Shown one piece after another: positions 50,823-59,712 of a stretch of DNA of 64,000 bases. The notes beneath the pieces are model-generated. The model was given only the letters and a program-made list of their open reading frames with translations. It searched no databases and was not told the origin of the DNA. A program made the translations under genes and the position numbers. How positions within the stretch are numbered: position 1 is the first letter of the stretch; each line of letters opens with the position of its first letter. Source of the stretch: Sulfitobacter sp. OXR-159 (GTDB lineage: Bacteria; Pseudomonadota; Alphaproteobacteria; Rhodobacterales; Rhodobacteraceae). The stretch is taken from the NCBI RefSeq assembly GCF_034377145.1, contig NZ_CP139707.1, positions 2,117,001-2,181,000 of the forward strand, in the 5' to 3' direction.

Positions 50823-51743
50823 TCACTTCAGCGAAGCGACAGCTTCCATCGCGTCGCCACCATCGACGGTGGTCACACCGTCCAGCCAAGTGCTGAGCAC
50901 GTCGGAGTTCGCTTTGATCCAAGCGGCGGCTGCCTCTTCCGGCTTTTCGCCGTCATCAAGGATCGCGCCCATGATCTCATTCTCCATTTCAAGCGTGAAC
51001 TCGAGGTTGTTCAGGAATTTACCAAGGTTCGGGCATTCCTCAACAAAACCGGCGCGGGTGTTGGTATAGACCGTTGCACCGCCCAGATCGGGGCCGAAGT
51101 AGTCATCGCCGCCTTCCAGATAGGTCAGATCGAAGTTGGCGTTCATCGGGTGCGGTTCCCAACCAAGGAAGACGACGGGCTCCTCTTTGCGGGTGGCGCG
51201 CTGGACTTGGGCCAGCATCCCCTGCTCGGAGGATTCAACGACCTCAAACTCGCCCAGATCAAATGCATTCTCGTCGATCATCGACTGGATCAGACGGTTG
51301 CCGTCATTGCCGGGCTCGATGCCATAGATTTCACCTTCCAGCGCGTCTTTATTGGCGGCGATGTCGGCGAAGGTCTTGATGCCCATGTCGGCGGCGGCTT
51401 TGTTCACAGCCAGCGTGTATTTCGCGCCTTCAAGGTTGGCGCGCACGGTGTCGACGCTGCCTTCTTCGCGATATTTCGCGATGTCGCCTTCCATGGTGGG
51501 CATCCAGTTGCCCAAAAACACGTCGATGTCGCCCGAGGCCATGGAGGTGTAGGTCACCGGCACGGCGAGGATCTTGGTCTCGGTATCATAGCCAAGCGCG
51601 TCAAGCACGACCGAAGCGGCGGCGGTGGTCGCGGTGATATCGGTCCAACCCACGTCTGAGAAGGTGACTTCGCTACATTCGGCCGCCGCCAGCGAGGTCG
51701 CGGCAACTGTCGCCAGAGCGGATGTCATAAGCAGTTTTTTCAT
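50823..51743 (-). CDS. choX: Choline-binding periplasmic protein
   Basis: 306 residues. The signal peptide MKKLLMTSALATVAATSLAA ends before AECSEV. SEVTFSDVGWTDITATTAAA, VFLGNWMPTMEGD, EPGNDGNRLIQSMID and VFLGWEPHPMNA match rhizobial ChoX; Trp residues in these stretches would form the aromatic box around the trimethylammonium head. I chose the ATG at 51743, with GGGGAG upstream. First gene of the operon. Confidence 0.94.
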   Translation of the reverse strand: MKKLLMTSALATVAATSLAAAECSEVTFSDVGWTDITATTAAASVVLDALGYDTETKILAVPVTYTSMASGDIDVFLGNWMPTMEGDIAKYREEGSVDTVRANLEGAKYTLAVNKAAADMGIKTFADIAANKDALEGEIYGIEPGNDGNRLIQSMIDENAFDLGEFEVVESSEQGMLAQVQRATRKEEPVVFLGWEPHPMNANFDLTYLEGGDDYFGPDLGGATVYTNTRAGFVEECPNLGKFLNNLEFTLEMENEIMGAILDDGEKPEEAAAAWIKANSDVLSTWLDGVTTVDGGDAMEAVASLK

Positions 51744-51871
51744 TGGTGTTCTCCCCAGAGAAGTTTTTATTGACTGATGCGCCAATCAAAAGCCATCGGC
51801 CGCGATATTGCAACCGGATTAATTTCGCCAACTTACTGGAGGGCAAAAAGCAATTCTACTTGTTTCAAAAC

Positions 51872-53491
51872 TCACTCCCGCGCGGCCTGTTTCGGGCGCA
51901 GAACCGGGGTGACATTTTGGTCCGCACCCGGCTCGGGTTCGGCGTCAATCTTCGGGGTCTCTTCGGCGGGGGCGGCGGGCGTCTGAGCAGGCGCAGCCAC
52001 GGGCGTGGCGGGCGTTGACGGGGGCGATTCGAGGGTGTCGGTCCCTTGCGTTTCCTCAACGGTTTCAGGGGCTTCTCCCTGCCCCTCTGCCGCCTTCATC
52101 CCAAATGCCGCACGGATCGCGGCTTGGGTTCCCTCGCCGTAAAGCCCGTCGATCGCGCCGTCGTAAAATCCGAAATCCGAAAGTTTGCGTTGCAGGGCTT
52201 TGCGGGTCTCGCTGTTGAAAAGTTTGGGCTCATCCTGCATCAGCCCCAGCAGCGTGCCGTCCCCCGCCCGCAGCGCGCGATAGAGATAAAGCGCCGCATC
52301 CGCCGCCCCGCGACCGGGCACTTTGCCATCGTCGATCATCGCGGCAAAGTTGAACATCGCCGCTGGGTGTCGCCTATCGGCTGCGCGGCGGAAATAGTCC
52401 AACGCCAGATCGGAATCGGTTTCCTGCCCCAATTCCCCCTGTAGATGGATGAACCCCAGATCGTTCAGCGCCCCGGCATGGCCCCGCTCGGCGGCGTCGC
52501 GATAAAGGGCCATGGCGCGGGCCTCATCCTGAGCGACGCCGCGTCCTTCTTCATAAAGCTGTGCAAGCTGATACCGCGCCTCGGCAGAGCCGGTTTCTAC
52601 TGCCCGCATCAGTTGGGCCGCAGCGGTTTGCGGGTCATAGCGCGGATCGTCAGGGTCGCTTTGCAGGGCGGCAAGACCAAGTTGGGATCGGGTGTCCCCT
52701 TGCCGCGCCAATTCGGCCAAGCGCTGGCTCTGCGCGGGGTCCAAATCCCCCCATGTCTGCGGGGCCGCATCCGCGCTGTCCGTCTCTGCGATGAAAGCTG
52801 GCGTCGGGGTCAGCCGCCCAAAGCGCCGGGCGGAGAGGCTGCCGCCGCTACGGCTGCGCAGCGTGGCGCGAAATCCGTCCAGCATGGCGCCGACTTCGAC
52901 ATCCGGCTCGGTCAAAACCTCGGCCAATGTGGCCGCGAAAAGGCCCGCGTTTTCACCGCCCTTGTCACAGGCGCCCACCTCACCGGAGGTGACGACCAGC
53001 GTGCCAAGACGCGGCTCGGGCGGCGGCAGCGGGGCGGTCGACTGGCGCGGGGCGGCATGGCAGTTATCAAGCAAAACAAGCCGTATCTGTCGCGCCTTGC
53101 CCGCCGCACGCAGCAGCGCAGGCAGCGCCACCCCCTGTTGCCGCAGCGCCGAGGCCGGGGCCAAGGGCGCATCGACCGGGATCAGATAGCTCTGCCCGCC
53201 CGAGGCGACGCGGCGACCCGCGTAGTAGATCAAGGCGATATCCGCCGTTTCGGCCTGAAAGGCAAAGTCAGAGAGTTCCCGCTTGAGCGTGGCGCTATCC
53301 GTGTCGATCAGCGTGGTAACATCGAACCCCTGCCCCTCTAACGTTTGGGTCAGCAGCGCGGCATCGGCGCGCGGCCCGTCAAGCGGGGCGGCATACTCAT
53401 AGGCAGAGATGCCAATCACCATCGCCACACGGTCTTGGGCCGCTGCAGCGAGGGGCAGAAACAACATCAAGAGGATCGCGGTCAAACGCAT
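51872..53491 (-). CDS. Caspase-like (C14) protein with Sel1 repeats, probable pseudo-protease
   Basis: 539 residues. A signal peptide (1-19) leads to a caspase/metacaspase domain: VAMVIGISAYEYAAPLDGPR, IALIYYAGRR, SYLIPVDAPLAPASAL and LVLLDNCHAAP. The Cys144 position is kept, but the catalytic His of GHG is Arg93 (GRR). Several Sel1-like repeats follow (AEARYQLAQLYEEGRGVAQD, AGALNDLGFIHLQGELG), then a peptidoglycan-binding-like segment (FYDGAIDGLYGEGTQAAIRA) and a Pro/Glu-rich tail. Probably periplasmic and non-catalytic, a scaffold. Confidence 0.85.
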   Translation of the reverse strand: MRLTAILLMLFLPLAAAAQDRVAMVIGISAYEYAAPLDGPRADAALLTQTLEGQGFDVTTLIDTDSATLKRELSDFAFQAETADIALIYYAGRRVASGGQSYLIPVDAPLAPASALRQQGVALPALLRAAGKARQIRLVLLDNCHAAPRQSTAPLPPPEPRLGTLVVTSGEVGACDKGGENAGLFAATLAEVLTEPDVEVGAMLDGFRATLRSRSGGSLSARRFGRLTPTPAFIAETDSADAAPQTWGDLDPAQSQRLAELARQGDTRSQLGLAALQSDPDDPRYDPQTAAAQLMRAVETGSAEARYQLAQLYEEGRGVAQDEARAMALYRDAAERGHAGALNDLGFIHLQGELGQETDSDLALDYFRRAADRRHPAAMFNFAAMIDDGKVPGRGAADAALYLYRALRAGDGTLLGLMQDEPKLFNSETRKALQRKLSDFGFYDGAIDGLYGEGTQAAIRAAFGMKAAEGQGEAPETVEETQGTDTLESPPSTPATPVAAPAQTPAAPAEETPKIDAEPEPGADQNVTPVLRPKQAARE

Positions 53492-53610
53492 ATGGCGGGC
53501 TCCTTTCGGTCAGCTTCGGTTGGGCGGCGCCGCCCATTAACCTATGCTGGCAGGAAAAGGTTTCCACCATCGTAACAGTTTGAAATGAATCCGACCCTTG
53601 CTGCCGTGGT

Positions 53611-54006
53611 TCAGGCGTTGGGCGAAGTCTCTTCGATCTCGCGGTCTTCTTCCGGCACGTTGAGCGTGGCCCACGTATCGCCATCCGGCAGTTCCGGCGG
53701 ATGCGGCAGGCAATCGCGCCGGTGGATATTCGCCTTGGCCATGAAATTCGCCGAAACCGGAGCCGTGACAAAGATGAAGGCCATGATCAGCAGTTCATGC
53801 AGCGACCCCGTTCCAGACAGAAACGAATTCACCATCGCCGCCAACAGATAGGCCCCGATCCCCAGCGTCGCGGCTTTGGTCGGCGCGTGAAGGCGGGTCA
53901 TCGGGTCGTTCAGCTTGAGCAAGCCAATCCCGGCGACAAGCACGAAGAAACTGCCGATCACCAGCAGCACGATGATAAAATAGGTGGCGATGATATCGGG
54001 GCTCAT
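53611..54006 (-). CDS. mrpG: Monovalent cation/H+ antiporter subunit G
   Basis: 131 residues, three membrane helices (IIATYFIIVLLVIGSFFVLV, TKAATLGIGAYLLAAMVNSF, ELLIMAFIFVTAPVSANFMA). GLLKLNDPMTRLHAPTKAAT is the MnhG/PhaG signature. A charged C-terminal tail of 40 residues is extra. Last gene of the Mrp operon; its start overlaps subunit F. Confidence 0.95.
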   Translation of the reverse strand: MSPDIIATYFIIVLLVIGSFFVLVAGIGLLKLNDPMTRLHAPTKAATLGIGAYLLAAMVNSFLSGTGSLHELLIMAFIFVTAPVSANFMAKANIHRRDCLPHPPELPDGDTWATLNVPEEDREIEETSPNA

Positions 54007-54290
54007 TCGATGATATCTCCGCGCAAGACGAACCGGGCATAGGCCACGGTTGAGACGAAACCCAGCATGGCGATGATCAGCGCCGCCTCAAAATAGATCT
54101 GCGTGCCCTGCAGGATGCCCAAAAGCACGATGATGCCGATGGCGTTGATGAACATCGTGTCCAGCGCCAGAATGCGGTCCCCGGTGCCGGGGCCGATCCA
54201 CAGCCGGATCATCGCCATGAACTGCGCGATGGCGACCAAGGTCAGGGCACCATAAAGCGCAAGGGTCAAAAGGTCGGTCGCTTGGGTCAT
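54003..54290 (-). CDS. mrpF: Monovalent cation/H+ antiporter subunit F
   Basis: 95 residues, three helices. MIRLWIGPGTGDRILALDTM and NAIGIIVLLGILQGTQIYFE are MnhF/PhaF hallmarks. Overlaps E and G by four bases each. Confidence 0.95.
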   Translation of the reverse strand: MTQATDLLTLALYGALTLVAIAQFMAMIRLWIGPGTGDRILALDTMFINAIGIIVLLGILQGTQIYFEAALIIAMLGFVSTVAYARFVLRGDIIE

Positions 54291-54787
54291 ACGAAAATCT
54301 CCTTCAAGCGGCGTTCGTAGCGGTCTTTGATCTCATCGCGCACGGCGTCGGGGTCAGTGGCGTCCAGCGCGTGCACCAGCAGGTAGCGCCCGTTGTCCGA
54401 CAGATCCGCCGAGACTGTGCCGGGGGTCAAGGTGATGGTGCCCGCAAGAATCGTGATCGCTTCGGGTTCTTTCAGGTCCAGCGGCACGACAACCCAGGCG
54501 GGCGACATGCTGGCGTTGGATTTGGTCAGGATGATCCATGCCACTTGGATATTGGCGATGATGATATCCCACAGGACCAAGATCACATAGGCGATCATGC
54601 GCAGCGGGCGAATGCCTTGGGGCCGGTCGGTCCACCAACGCGCGGTCAGCACCGGGATCACGATCCCGAGGATCAGACCAAAGACCAGCATGCCCGCGCT
54701 GAATTTGTTTTGCAGCAGGACCCAGACCACTGTCAGCAGTAGGGTCAGAAACGGGTGCGGCAAGAGCCAACGGATAGGTCGCATCAT
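54287..54787 (-). CDS. mrpE: Monovalent cation/H+ antiporter subunit E
   Basis: 166 residues. WVLLQNKFSAGMLVFGLILG, the long ILVLWDIIIANIQVAWIIL and GTITLTPGTVSADLSDNGRY are diagnostic of subunit E. Needed for assembly of the membrane complex. One base separates it from subunit D. Confidence 0.95.
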   Translation of the reverse strand: MMRPIRWLLPHPFLTLLLTVVWVLLQNKFSAGMLVFGLILGIVIPVLTARWWTDRPQGIRPLRMIAYVILVLWDIIIANIQVAWIILTKSNASMSPAWVVVPLDLKEPEAITILAGTITLTPGTVSADLSDNGRYLLVHALDATDPDAVRDEIKDRYERRLKEIFV

Positions 54788-54788
54788 A

Positions 54789-56333
54789 TCAATGGGCCTC
54801 CTCTTTGCCGTCCGACAGTTTGCCGGGGGTCTCTAGCACGGTGCTCAGATAGCGTTCCGGGCCGAACAGTTGGTTTGAGATCGCCGTGGCATATTGCGTG
54901 GCCGGGCCCGCCAGCAGCGTATGCGCGACCAGTAGCGCCAGAAGGCCACCGACCGCAACATAGCTCAGCGCCGAGGGCGCCTCGGCGGGGGTGGCCCCCT
55001 CTTGCGGCGTGACGCTGCGAGATTTCCAGAAGACCACGCTGCCCGCGCGACCAAAGCCGACAAGGCTCAAAAGGCTCGCGCCTAAGATCACGGCCCAGAT
55101 CCAGACCCAGTAATCATTCTCGGCAGCAGCATCCATGATCAGCAACTTGCCCAGAAAACCCGAAAGCGGCGGCACGCCGACCATGGCGATAGCCGCGACA
55201 AAGAACAGGGCCGAGGTCAGCTTGGCCCCCGCCACCTGCGGCTGCGCCGTCAGATCAAGATTGTCCCGACCCGCCCGCGCCAGATCGGCGATCAGGAACA
55301 ACGCGCCTGCGGCCAGCGTCGAATGCACGATATAATAAAGCGCCGCGGCGATCCCTTCGGGCGTGAACAGCGCGATAGAAATCATCACCATGCCCATCGA
55401 CCCAATCACCGAAAAGGCGACCATTCGGTCCAACTGCTTGGCCGCCAGCACGCCGATCATGCCAAGCGCCAGCGACAGCAGCGCGGCAGGCAGCAGCCAT
55501 GTTGTGTGCAGGTCCACCGTGGCGGCAAGGTCTGGCGGGAAGATCAGCGTATAGACGCGGATGATTGCATAGGCGCCGACCTTGGTCATGATCGCGAAAA
55601 GCGCCGCCACAGGGCCGGGTGCTTCGGCATAGCTCGACGGGAGCCAGAAGTGCAGCGGCACCACGGCAGCTTTGACCGCGAAGACCATCAAAAGCAGCAC
55701 CGCCGCGATGCGAATGCCCACGGTCGCGCCGGTATCAATCAGCGCCACACGCTGCGCCAGATCGGCCATGTTGAGCGTCCCCGTCTCGGCATAGATCGCG
55801 CCAAGCGCAAAGAGGAACAGCGTCGAGCCCAAGAGGTTATAGAGCACATATTGCACCCCGGCCCGCAGCCGCGGCGTGCCGCCGGCGTGGATCATCAACC
55901 CGTAGGAAGCGATCAGCAGCACTTCGAAAAAGACGAAGAGGTTGAAAAGGTCGCCCGTCAGGAACGCCCCCATGATCCCCATCAACTGGAACTGGAACAG
56001 CGCGTGAAAATGCCGTCCGCGTTCGTCCCATTTCGAGCCGATCACGTAAAGCAGCACGAAGAGCGCCAGCACCGCCGTCAGCGTGACCATCAGCGTCGAC
56101 AGACGGTCGCCCACCAGCACGATGCCAAAGGGCGCGGCCCAATCGCTGAGACGGTAGAGCATGACATCGCCGCTCGCCGCCTCGACCGACAGGCCAAGCC
56201 CCACGGCGACCAACGCGAGCGCCCCGAACAGCGACAACACCCGTTGGATGGTGATGTGGTAGCGTGCGGCCAAAATGATGAAGGGCGCAATAAATGCGGG
56301 CAGCACGATGGGCAGGATCAGCCAATGGGTCAT
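54789..56333 (-). CDS. mrpD: Monovalent cation/H+ antiporter subunit D
   Basis: 514 residues, 14 membrane helices, NuoM/N-like. GIMGAFLTGDLFNLFVFFEV carries the conserved Glu for proton transfer; FAVKAAVVPLHFWLPSSYAE has the Lys, and LFAIMTKVGAYAIIRVYTLI the second Lys. Forms the proton/cation path with subunit A. Overlaps subunit C by four bases. Confidence 0.96.
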   Translation of the reverse strand: MTHWLILPIVLPAFIAPFIILAARYHITIQRVLSLFGALALVAVGLGLSVEAASGDVMLYRLSDWAAPFGIVLVGDRLSTLMVTLTAVLALFVLLYVIGSKWDERGRHFHALFQFQLMGIMGAFLTGDLFNLFVFFEVLLIASYGLMIHAGGTPRLRAGVQYVLYNLLGSTLFLFALGAIYAETGTLNMADLAQRVALIDTGATVGIRIAAVLLLMVFAVKAAVVPLHFWLPSSYAEAPGPVAALFAIMTKVGAYAIIRVYTLIFPPDLAATVDLHTTWLLPAALLSLALGMIGVLAAKQLDRMVAFSVIGSMGMVMISIALFTPEGIAAALYYIVHSTLAAGALFLIADLARAGRDNLDLTAQPQVAGAKLTSALFFVAAIAMVGVPPLSGFLGKLLIMDAAAENDYWVWIWAVILGASLLSLVGFGRAGSVVFWKSRSVTPQEGATPAEAPSALSYVAVGGLLALLVAHTLLAGPATQYATAISNQLFGPERYLSTVLETPGKLSDGKEEAH

Positions 56334-56677
56334 GTGCGGTCCTCCGCCTTGATATCGGTCAGCGGGTCGTCGACATGGTCGTCATTGTTGCCCAGATAGG
56401 CGCCAAGCGCGATCATCACCACCACGGCGGTCATGCCGAATGAAATCACGATGGCGGTCAGCACCAGCGCTTGGGGCAGCGGATCGGTATAGCGCGCGGC
56501 ATCCGTGAGGATCGGCGGCGCGCCCACGGTCAAACGGCCCGAGGCAAAGAGAAACACGTTCACCGCATAGGTCAGCAGCGATGTGCCCATGATGACGGGA
56601 AAACTCCGCAAGCGCAGCACGAGGTAGAGGCCAGAGGCCGTCAGGATGCCGATGGCGGATGCGACGAGAAGTTCCAT
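56330..56677 (-). CDS. mrpC: Monovalent cation/H+ antiporter subunit C
   Basis: 115 residues, three helices, NuoK-like: LVASAIGILTASGLYLVLRL, SFPVIMGTSLLTYAVNVFLF and LPQALVLTAIVISFGMTAVV. Two bases downstream of subunit A, so co-translated. Confidence 0.95.
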   Translation of the reverse strand: MELLVASAIGILTASGLYLVLRLRSFPVIMGTSLLTYAVNVFLFASGRLTVGAPPILTDAARYTDPLPQALVLTAIVISFGMTAVVVMIALGAYLGNNDDHVDDPLTDIKAEDRT

Positions 56678-56679
56678 GT

Positions 56680-59538
56680 TTATGCCTCCGCCTTGGTGGT
56701 GTCTTCGCGCGATGGGTCGATGTCCATCGGGTGATCGGCCTCAGGCACATGCGCCCGGCGGGCCAGCCGCGAGAAACTTTCGAGCGACAGCATCACCGCA
56801 CCGACAACGGCAAGGAACACGCCAAGATCAAAGAGCGCGGCAGTCGCCAGTTCGAACTTGTCGAAAGGCGGGATGCGCACATAGGTGAAATCCGAAGTCA
56901 GGAAAGGTTTGGCAAAGAGCCACGACCCGATCCCCGTCAGCCCCGCGATCAAGACGCCGGTGCCGATGATCCCGTGATAGGGATATCGCAGCCGCGCCGA
57001 TGCCCAGGCAAAGCCACTGGCCATATACTGCATCACCACGGCGATGGAGACGATCAGACCGGCGATAAACCCGCCGCCCGGCTCGTTATGGCCGCGCAGG
57101 AAGATATAGAAACCAACCATCAGCACGACGGGCATGATGACGCGGGTCATCACCACCATCATCATCGGGTGCCGGTCCCCTGCCCTTGGCTGGTCTGGTT
57201 TGCGGTTGAGCAGGCGTGCGCGTACTGGGCCAGACAGCAGCGTTTCTGTCAGGGCGTAGATCAGCAAGGCAGCGATGCCCAGAACGATGATCTCACCATA
57301 GGTGTCAAAGCCCCGGAAATCGACGAGGATCACGTTCACCACATTGGTGCCGCCGCCGCCCTTGTAGGAGTTGGCAAGGTGGAATTCCGAGATGCTCGGT
57401 GCGACGGTGTCGCGCAGGAGGTAGTGATAGGACAGCGCCATCGTCGCCGCCCCCGCCGCGAGGGAGACCACAACGTCGCGCGTCCGACGCAGCACGCTGC
57501 TTTCGATCGGTGTGCGGTTGGGCAGGAAGTTCAGCGCCAAGAGCAACAAGATGATCGTCACCACCTCGACCGTCAGCTGGGTCATCGCCAAGTCAGGCGC
57601 GCTGAAAAAGACGAAACCAGCCGAGACGATCAGCCCCACGATGCCGATCAGGATCAGCGATAACAGGCGGTTGCGGTGCAGGAACACCAGCCCGCATGCC
57701 GCCGCCACCAGCATCAGCCAGCCCGCGATCTGCACTGCGTTGGTCGGCTGCAACGCACGGGTCGCGGCCCCGACGGTGCCGGTGGCCCAAGCGTAGTAGC
57801 CCACTACAACCACGGTCACCGCCATGATCGCGGCATAGCGCGAGAACGCCCCGTTGTGCAGACGCAGCGACATCGCCTGCGACAGGCCGACAAAGGCCGC
57901 GATGATGCGGTCAAAGATCGACTTGGCCTCGGGCCGGGGCGTGGCATCCCAAACACGCAGAAGCGGGGCGAAAAGCGCCAGTAGGATCAGGCCACCGACA
58001 ACCGCGATGATCGACATATAAAGCGCCGGACCCAGCCCGTGCCAGATTTTGAGATGAGTCGAAGGCATCTCTGCCGCGCCGCCGAGAACCGAAGCCGTCA
58101 CCAGTTTGACGAAAGGCTCAGCCAGAAACGGTGCGAGGCCGATCACCACAACGGGGATGATCAACAACGCAGGCGGCAGCCACAGACCGGGCTTGGGGTC
58201 ATGCGGATGGTCGGGATAGTCGTCACGCTCTTTGCCAAGGAAGGTATGGCCGATCAGCCGGAAGCTATAGGCGGCAGAGAAGAGCGCACCAAAGGTCGCA
58301 AGCCCCGGCACCAGCCACGGCATGTCAAAGAGCTTCGTGTGCAGGGTCTCTTCCAGCATCATCTCTTTCGACAGGAAGCCGTTGAGCAGCGGGATCCCCG
58401 CCATCGACAGCGCCGCCAGCGTGGCGATGACAAAGGTCACAGGCATCAGATGCCGCAACCCACCCAAGCGGCGGATGTCACGGGTATGCACCGCGTGATC
58501 CACGATCCCCGCCGACATAAAAAGCGCGGCCTTAAAGGTCGCGTGGTTCAAGATGTGAAACACCGCCGCCATCGCGCCAAAGGCCGTGCCGGTGCCCAAA
58601 AGCATAGTGATCAGACCAAGGTGGCTGACGGTCGAAAAGGCCAGCAGCGCCTTTAGGTCATGTTTGAACAGCGCGATGACCGCGCCCAGCACCATGGTGA
58701 TCAGACCCGCCGTGGTGACGATGACAAACCACTCTGGCGTGCCCGACAGCACCGGCCACATCCGCGCCATCAGGAAGATCCCCGCCTTCACCATGGTGGC
58801 GGAGTGCAGATAGGCCGAGACCGGCGTTGGTGCTGCCATCGCGTGGGGCAGCCAGAAGTGGAACGGGAACTGCGCCGATTTGGTGAAACAGCCCAAGAGG
58901 ATCAGGATCAGCGCGGGCAGATAGAGGGGCGAGGCTTGGATCATCTCGCGGTTGTCGAGGATCACGCTCAGGTCATAGCTGCCGACGATCTGACCCAGCA
59001 GCAACATGCCACCGATCATCGCAAGGCCGCCCATGCCCGTCACGGTCAACGCCATGCGTGCGCCTTGACGGCCTTCGGGCAGGTGTTTCCAATAGCCGAT
59101 CAGCAGGAAGGACGACAGCGAGGTTAGCTCCCAGAAGATCAGCAAGATCAACACGTTATCGCTTAGAACGATGCCGACCATCGCGCCTTGGAACAGCAGC
59201 AGATAGGTGAAAAACTCACCCATATGATCGTCGCGCGACAGGTAAGACCGCGCATAGGCGATGATCAACAGACCGATGCCAAGGATCAGACAGGCAAAGA
59301 AAAAGCCGAGGCTGTCAAGCATCAAGGTCAGGTTCAGGCCAAGCTGCGGGATCCAGTCAACCCGCGCGGTGACCAATTCGCCCGCCAGCACGGCGGGCAG
59401 ATGCGTGAGCAAACCCACCAGCGCCACGAGGGTCACCATAAAGGTCACCCCGGCGCAGGCTTGACGCCCTGCGGAATTCATCAGTCCGGGTAACAATGCG
59501 CCCAAGAAGGGCAAGGCAACGATAAGGAAGAGGGACAC
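56680..59538 (-). CDS. mrpA: Monovalent cation/H+ antiporter subunit A (fused A/B)
   Basis: 952 residues. An NuoL-like part with FWELTSLSSFLLIGYWKHLP and AQFPFHFWLPHAMAAPTPVS is followed by an NuoJ-like region and a C-terminal MnhB domain (VMTRVIMPVVLMVGFYIFLR, GHNEPGGGFIAGLIVSIAVV). This A/B fusion defines the six-gene group 2 Mrp/Pha systems of Alphaproteobacteria; no separate B gene is present. I chose the GTG at 59538 for CAGGAG upstream. Exchanges Na+ or K+ for H+ in pH and salt homeostasis. Confidence 0.95.
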   Translation of the reverse strand: MSLFLIVALPFLGALLPGLMNSAGRQACAGVTFMVTLVALVGLLTHLPAVLAGELVTARVDWIPQLGLNLTLMLDSLGFFFACLILGIGLLIIAYARSYLSRDDHMGEFFTYLLLFQGAMVGIVLSDNVLILLIFWELTSLSSFLLIGYWKHLPEGRQGARMALTVTGMGGLAMIGGMLLLGQIVGSYDLSVILDNREMIQASPLYLPALILILLGCFTKSAQFPFHFWLPHAMAAPTPVSAYLHSATMVKAGIFLMARMWPVLSGTPEWFVIVTTAGLITMVLGAVIALFKHDLKALLAFSTVSHLGLITMLLGTGTAFGAMAAVFHILNHATFKAALFMSAGIVDHAVHTRDIRRLGGLRHLMPVTFVIATLAALSMAGIPLLNGFLSKEMMLEETLHTKLFDMPWLVPGLATFGALFSAAYSFRLIGHTFLGKERDDYPDHPHDPKPGLWLPPALLIIPVVVIGLAPFLAEPFVKLVTASVLGGAAEMPSTHLKIWHGLGPALYMSIIAVVGGLILLALFAPLLRVWDATPRPEAKSIFDRIIAAFVGLSQAMSLRLHNGAFSRYAAIMAVTVVVVGYYAWATGTVGAATRALQPTNAVQIAGWLMLVAAACGLVFLHRNRLLSLILIGIVGLIVSAGFVFFSAPDLAMTQLTVEVVTIILLLLALNFLPNRTPIESSVLRRTRDVVVSLAAGAATMALSYHYLLRDTVAPSISEFHLANSYKGGGGTNVVNVILVDFRGFDTYGEIIVLGIAALLIYALTETLLSGPVRARLLNRKPDQPRAGDRHPMMMVVMTRVIMPVVLMVGFYIFLRGHNEPGGGFIAGLIVSIAVVMQYMASGFAWASARLRYPYHGIIGTGVLIAGLTGIGSWLFAKPFLTSDFTYVRIPPFDKFELATAALFDLGVFLAVVGAVMLSLESFSRLARRAHVPEADHPMDIDPSREDTTKAEA

Positions 59539-59712
59539 GCGAACTCCTGATCTGGCGGACTGAAAGGTCACCACATTTTGTAGAAATTTTCCCGGCACCT
59601 CAAGCGAAACCGGGCATTAAACGCCAGATTGTCGCAGGTTACACCGCAGTCCTGCCCCGTGGGATGGCGATACCGCCGCCCCTATGCCCGCTAGAATGGC
59701 CCTCGGGCGCCC

